Assembly: GCA_944380355.1 (NCBI GenBank)
Contig: CALWHJ010000008.1
Location: 1 to 64,000, forward strand
Reading direction: 5' to 3'
DNA from: an uncultured Christensenellaceae bacterium
GTDB taxonomy: Bacteria > Bacillota > Clostridia > Christensenellales > UBA3700
Length of the DNA stretch: 64,000 bases
This document shows positions 61,952 through 64,000 of the stretch, in pieces. Under the pieces are notes generated by a model. It was not told where the DNA came from, searched no databases, and was given only the letters and a program-made list of their open reading frames with translations. The stretch's first letter is position 1, and each line of letters begins with the position of its first letter. The translations under genes and the position numbers were made by a program.

Positions 61952-63091
61952 TTACGGTTTGCGATAGTTTAGTTTGTCGATCGCGTTTAGAAGCGCGCGT
62001 ATGTCGCTTATCGTATTGTTGTATCCTATACTTGCTCTCACGGTACCGCTTTCTAAAGTGCCGAGTTGTCGGTGAATCAGAGGAGCGCAGTGCAGTCCGC
62101 ATCTTACGGCGATATCGTTTTCGTTGAGATAGTCTCCTATATCCGTCGAAGAGTAATCTCCGAAATTGAAAGACACTACGCCGTTGTTCTGAGAAGAGTA
62201 GAGTCGTACGTTTTTTATTTGTTTCAGACCGTATATGAGTTCGCTTGTCAGATAGCGGGAGTTTAAGGCTATTTTGGAAAGGTTTTTATAAGTCCAGTCC
62301 GCGCTCGCGCCGAGACCGATTATTCCCGCGCTGTTGAGGGTGCCGGCTTCGAAAGCGTCGGGCGGTAAATCGGGTTGAATAAGGCTTTCGCTGTGCGACC
62401 CTGTGCCCCCGAAGCGTATCGGGAGAAGTTTATAGCGTTTGTCATATACCAAAAATCCCGTACCTTGACTGCCGTGCAATCCCTTGTGTCCCGCCGCGGC
62501 GAGAAAGGCAATATTAAGAGCTTTGACATTGATTGAAAGGTGTCCGAGCGATTGCGCTCCGTCTACGAAAAGGGGGACGTTGCGTCTTGCGGCGATTTTG
62601 CCGATTTCTTCTAAATCCGCAAGGTGTCCCGTAACGTTTGATATGTGATTAACGCACACCAGTCGAGTATTTTCGTTGATAGCGTCATTTATGTCGACAG
62701 AAGATATTCTGCCGTCCTTGTCGGGTTTTATCTCTATTAATTTTACGCCCGACGTTTCTTTTAAATGCCATAGAGGACGGGCTACGGAGTTGTGTTCGTA
62801 AGACGTGAATATCACTTCCGCACGCTGCCCCTTGTATGCGGCAAGGTATCCCAGGATTGCCAGATTGGCTGCTTCGGTACAACCCGAAGTAAATATTACT
62901 TCGTGGTTATCGTCTCCGCCTACGAGCGTTTTGAGCAATTCTCTTACGTCGTAAATTTTGATTGCAGTGTCTATAGCGTCGTTATGTCCGCCCCTACCGG
63001 GATTTGAGGAACAGGCTAGCTGATTGAACATTTCGTCAAACATTCGTCTGGGTTTGAATCTAGAAGTTGCGGCATTATCCAAATATATCAT
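61952..63091 (-). CDS. cysteine desulfurase family aminotransferase class V
   Basis: A 379-residue PLP enzyme of the NifS/CsdA group that takes sulfur or selenium from cysteine or selenocysteine. The sequence begins YLDNAATS, has the TEAANLAILG and EHNSVARPL blocks, the PLP Lys in AAGHKGLHGSQG and a catalytic-loop Cys in AVRCGLHCAPL. It looks closest to the EF2568-type subfamily (TIGR01977) often found with selenium-related genes. GAGGTAG precedes the ATG. A DUF3343 gene is divergently placed 75 bases away. Confidence 0.9.
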   Translation of the reverse strand: MIYLDNAATSRFKPRRMFDEMFNQLACSSNPGRGGHNDAIDTAIKIYDVRELLKTLVGGDDNHEVIFTSGCTEAANLAILGYLAAYKGQRAEVIFTSYEHNSVARPLWHLKETSGVKLIEIKPDKDGRISSVDINDAINENTRLVCVNHISNVTGHLADLEEIGKIAARRNVPLFVDGAQSLGHLSINVKALNIAFLAAAGHKGLHGSQGTGFLVYDKRYKLLPIRFGGTGSHSESLIQPDLPPDAFEAGTLNSAGIIGLGASADWTYKNLSKIALNSRYLTSELIYGLKQIKNVRLYSSQNNGVVSFNFGDYSSTDIGDYLNENDIAVRCGLHCAPLIHRQLGTLESGTVRASIGYNNTISDIRALLNAIDKLNYRKP

Positions 63092-63166
63092 TGCTACCTC
63101 ACAAATACGGTTTGTCGTTAATATATTGTATTAAGAGCGGAATACATAAATACCTAGGAGAAAGCT

Positions 63167-63424
63167 ATGAATTACTTACTGATGATTTTCCGCTCGCGCA
63201 GCGATACTCTTGCTGCGTACCGTTTTTTCAGCTCGCGAGGGCTGAATTGTATGACCGTAAACGCCCCCCGAAGTTTAGTGAAGTCTTGCGGGCTTGCTAT
63301 TAAGACCTCGGCTTCTTCTGCTGTGGTTTTGGGCTTGCTTGCCCAATATCCTTCGGCCTCGACTGTCAAAGTCTATACGGCAGAGCAGAGTTTTGGCGGC
63401 GCAACGTACAGACAAATATATTGA
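63167..63424 (+). CDS. DUF3343 family protein
   Basis: An 85-residue protein of the DUF3343 family. The diagnostic region is NAPRSLVKSCGLAIK, with a conserved cysteine near residue 42. DUF3343 genes commonly occur with cysteine desulfurases and YedF/SirA proteins in selenium or sulfur transfer clusters; the divergent desulfurase gene fits. A sulfur/selenium relay role is inferred. AGGAGAAAG precedes the ATG, and a strong terminator follows. Confidence 0.85.
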   Translation: MNYLLMIFRSRSDTLAAYRFFSSRGLNCMTVNAPRSLVKSCGLAIKTSASSAVVLGLLAQYPSASTVKVYTAEQSFGGATYRQIY

Positions 63425-63450
63425 GAGCGGAATCTTTTCCGCTCTTTTTG
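63424..63450 (+). terminator. terminator of the DUF3343 gene
   Basis: Perfect 9-bp stem AGAGCGGAA/TTCCGCTCT (63424-63432 with 63437-63445) followed by TTTTT. Confidence 0.92.
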
Positions 63451-63553
63451 TTTTCGCTGTTTTATATTTTGAGCGTTAGAAGGGCGTTTTTCTCCGTTTT
63501 GAGGGTTTTAGAGTATAATTTGCACTATATTATAATAAAATATTTTATATCAC

Positions 63554-63582
63554 TTTACAAACTCGCCGTTTTGTAATATAAT
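63554..63582 (+). promoter_or_regulatory. promoter of the CNNM gene
   Basis: TTTACA (63554-63559), 17 bases, TATAAT (63577-63582). Confidence 0.7.
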
Positions 63583-63623
63583 TATCGTAACTATTATCAT
63601 TTTAAGGAGATTCTTTCACAACT

Positions 63624-64000
63624 ATGGTAGTTCCACTGTTATCGGCATCTATCAGCAATTCAAAGATTATCACTTATATAGTGGCAATCGCAGTATTAGT
63701 AATTTTTTCGGCGTTTTTCTCAGCTACGGAAATGGCTTTTTCTACACTCAACAGAATAAGACTTAAAAATATGTATTCGAATGAGCCCAAAAAGTACGGC
63801 AAAGTCTACTTTCTGAGTGAACATTTCGACGGATTGATATCCACAATACTTATAGGTAACAATATCGTTAACATCGCGTCCGCTACGCTTGCAACAATGT
63901 TGTTTACAGGACTTATTACTAGTCAGGAACTCGCAGGTACGGTATCTACCGCTGTAAGTACCGTCGTAGTGTTGATTTTCGGCGAAATATCTCCTAAATC
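63624..64000 (+). CDS. CNNM-domain membrane protein (HlyC/CorC family), partial
   Basis: The first 125 residues of a CNNM/DUF21 membrane protein; the gene runs off the window. Family members (CorC/MpfA type) act in magnesium or other cation export and normally continue with CBS pairs and a CorC domain. Visible are FSAFFSATEMAFSTLNRIRL, the conserved LIGNNIVNI helix and the GEISPKS start of the third helix. The ATG lies 14 bases after AAGGAG, a rather wide spacing. Confidence 0.88.
   Translation, partial: MVVPLLSASISNSKIITYIVAIAVLVIFSAFFSATEMAFSTLNRIRLKNMYSNEPKKYGKVYFLSEHFDGLISTILIGNNIVNIASATLATMLFTGLITSQELAGTVSTAVSTVVVLIFGEISPK

Overview
The window is a gene-dense stretch of a moderately AT-rich chromosome from an anaerobic, probably spore-forming member of the Bacillota, most likely class Clostridia. 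Supporting signs are the sporulation genes spoIIID and a 24-codon spoVM, gene orders known from Bacillus and Clostridium (prmA-rsmE-mtaB-hit-rpsU, pcrA-ligA, gmk-rpoZ-coaBC-priA-def-fmt-rsmB-rlmN ... rsgA-rpe-spoVM-rpmB-asp23-fakA), strong AGGAGG-type ribosome binding sites and a TM1266-type [FeFe]-hydrogenase-system regulator. No tRNA, rRNA, CRISPR array, prophage or insertion sequence was recognised.

Layout: 0.4-3.7 kb holds a TauE/SafE exporter split over two genes, spoIIID, a TtcA-like tRNA thiolase and a COG2426 membrane protein. 3.7-7.5 kb is the translation cluster normally found downstream of dnaJ. 7.7-12.1 kb carries pcrA and ligA. 12.4-26.3 kb is a long housekeeping run for nucleotides, CoA, replication restart, formyl-Met processing, rRNA methylation and ribosome GTPase, ending in spoVM, rpmB, asp23 and fakA. 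A 1.1 kb gene-free AT-rich stretch then precedes recG. 29.7-36.5 kb is a histidine operon (hisZ-G-D-B-H-A-F-IE) without hisC or a histidinol-phosphatase. 36.8-39.6 kb has an aldolase and an unusual membrane protein. 39.8-45.9 kb is an ilvB-ilvC-ilvD-ilvA-ridA operon. 46-52 kb contains a lipoprotein/ABC exporter unit and an MMPL-type transporter under a palindromic operator. 52-58 kb has a sugar isomerase-like protein, pgi, a HAD phosphatase, a degenerate ABC ATPase and an S41 peptidase. 58.3-61.2 kb is a TM1266 regulator plus an NMT1/ThiY-type ABC importer. 61.2-64 kb has a cysteine desulfurase with two small unknown proteins, a divergent DUF3343 gene and the start of a CNNM-type membrane protein cut by the window edge.

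The most unusual signals are: (1) four genes (asp23, recG, a TIM-barrel gene and a lone ABC ATPase) whose consensus promoters place the -10 box 6-8 bases from the ATG, which predicts leaderless mRNAs; (2) rsgA with no ATG, GTG or TTG at its true N-terminus, apparently starting at AUC or AUU; (3) a four-helix membrane protein fused to a McrB-like AAA+ domain that keeps Walker B but has lost Walker A, sensor 1 and the arginine finger; (4) a repeated palindrome TTGAACAWTGTTCAA in two distant intergenic regions, and an RTTAAAGCRAA motif repeated at three loci; (5) a leader ORF and terminator hairpin directly ahead of the TM1266-ABC operon. All calls come from reading the sequence and from remembered family motifs; no search was run.
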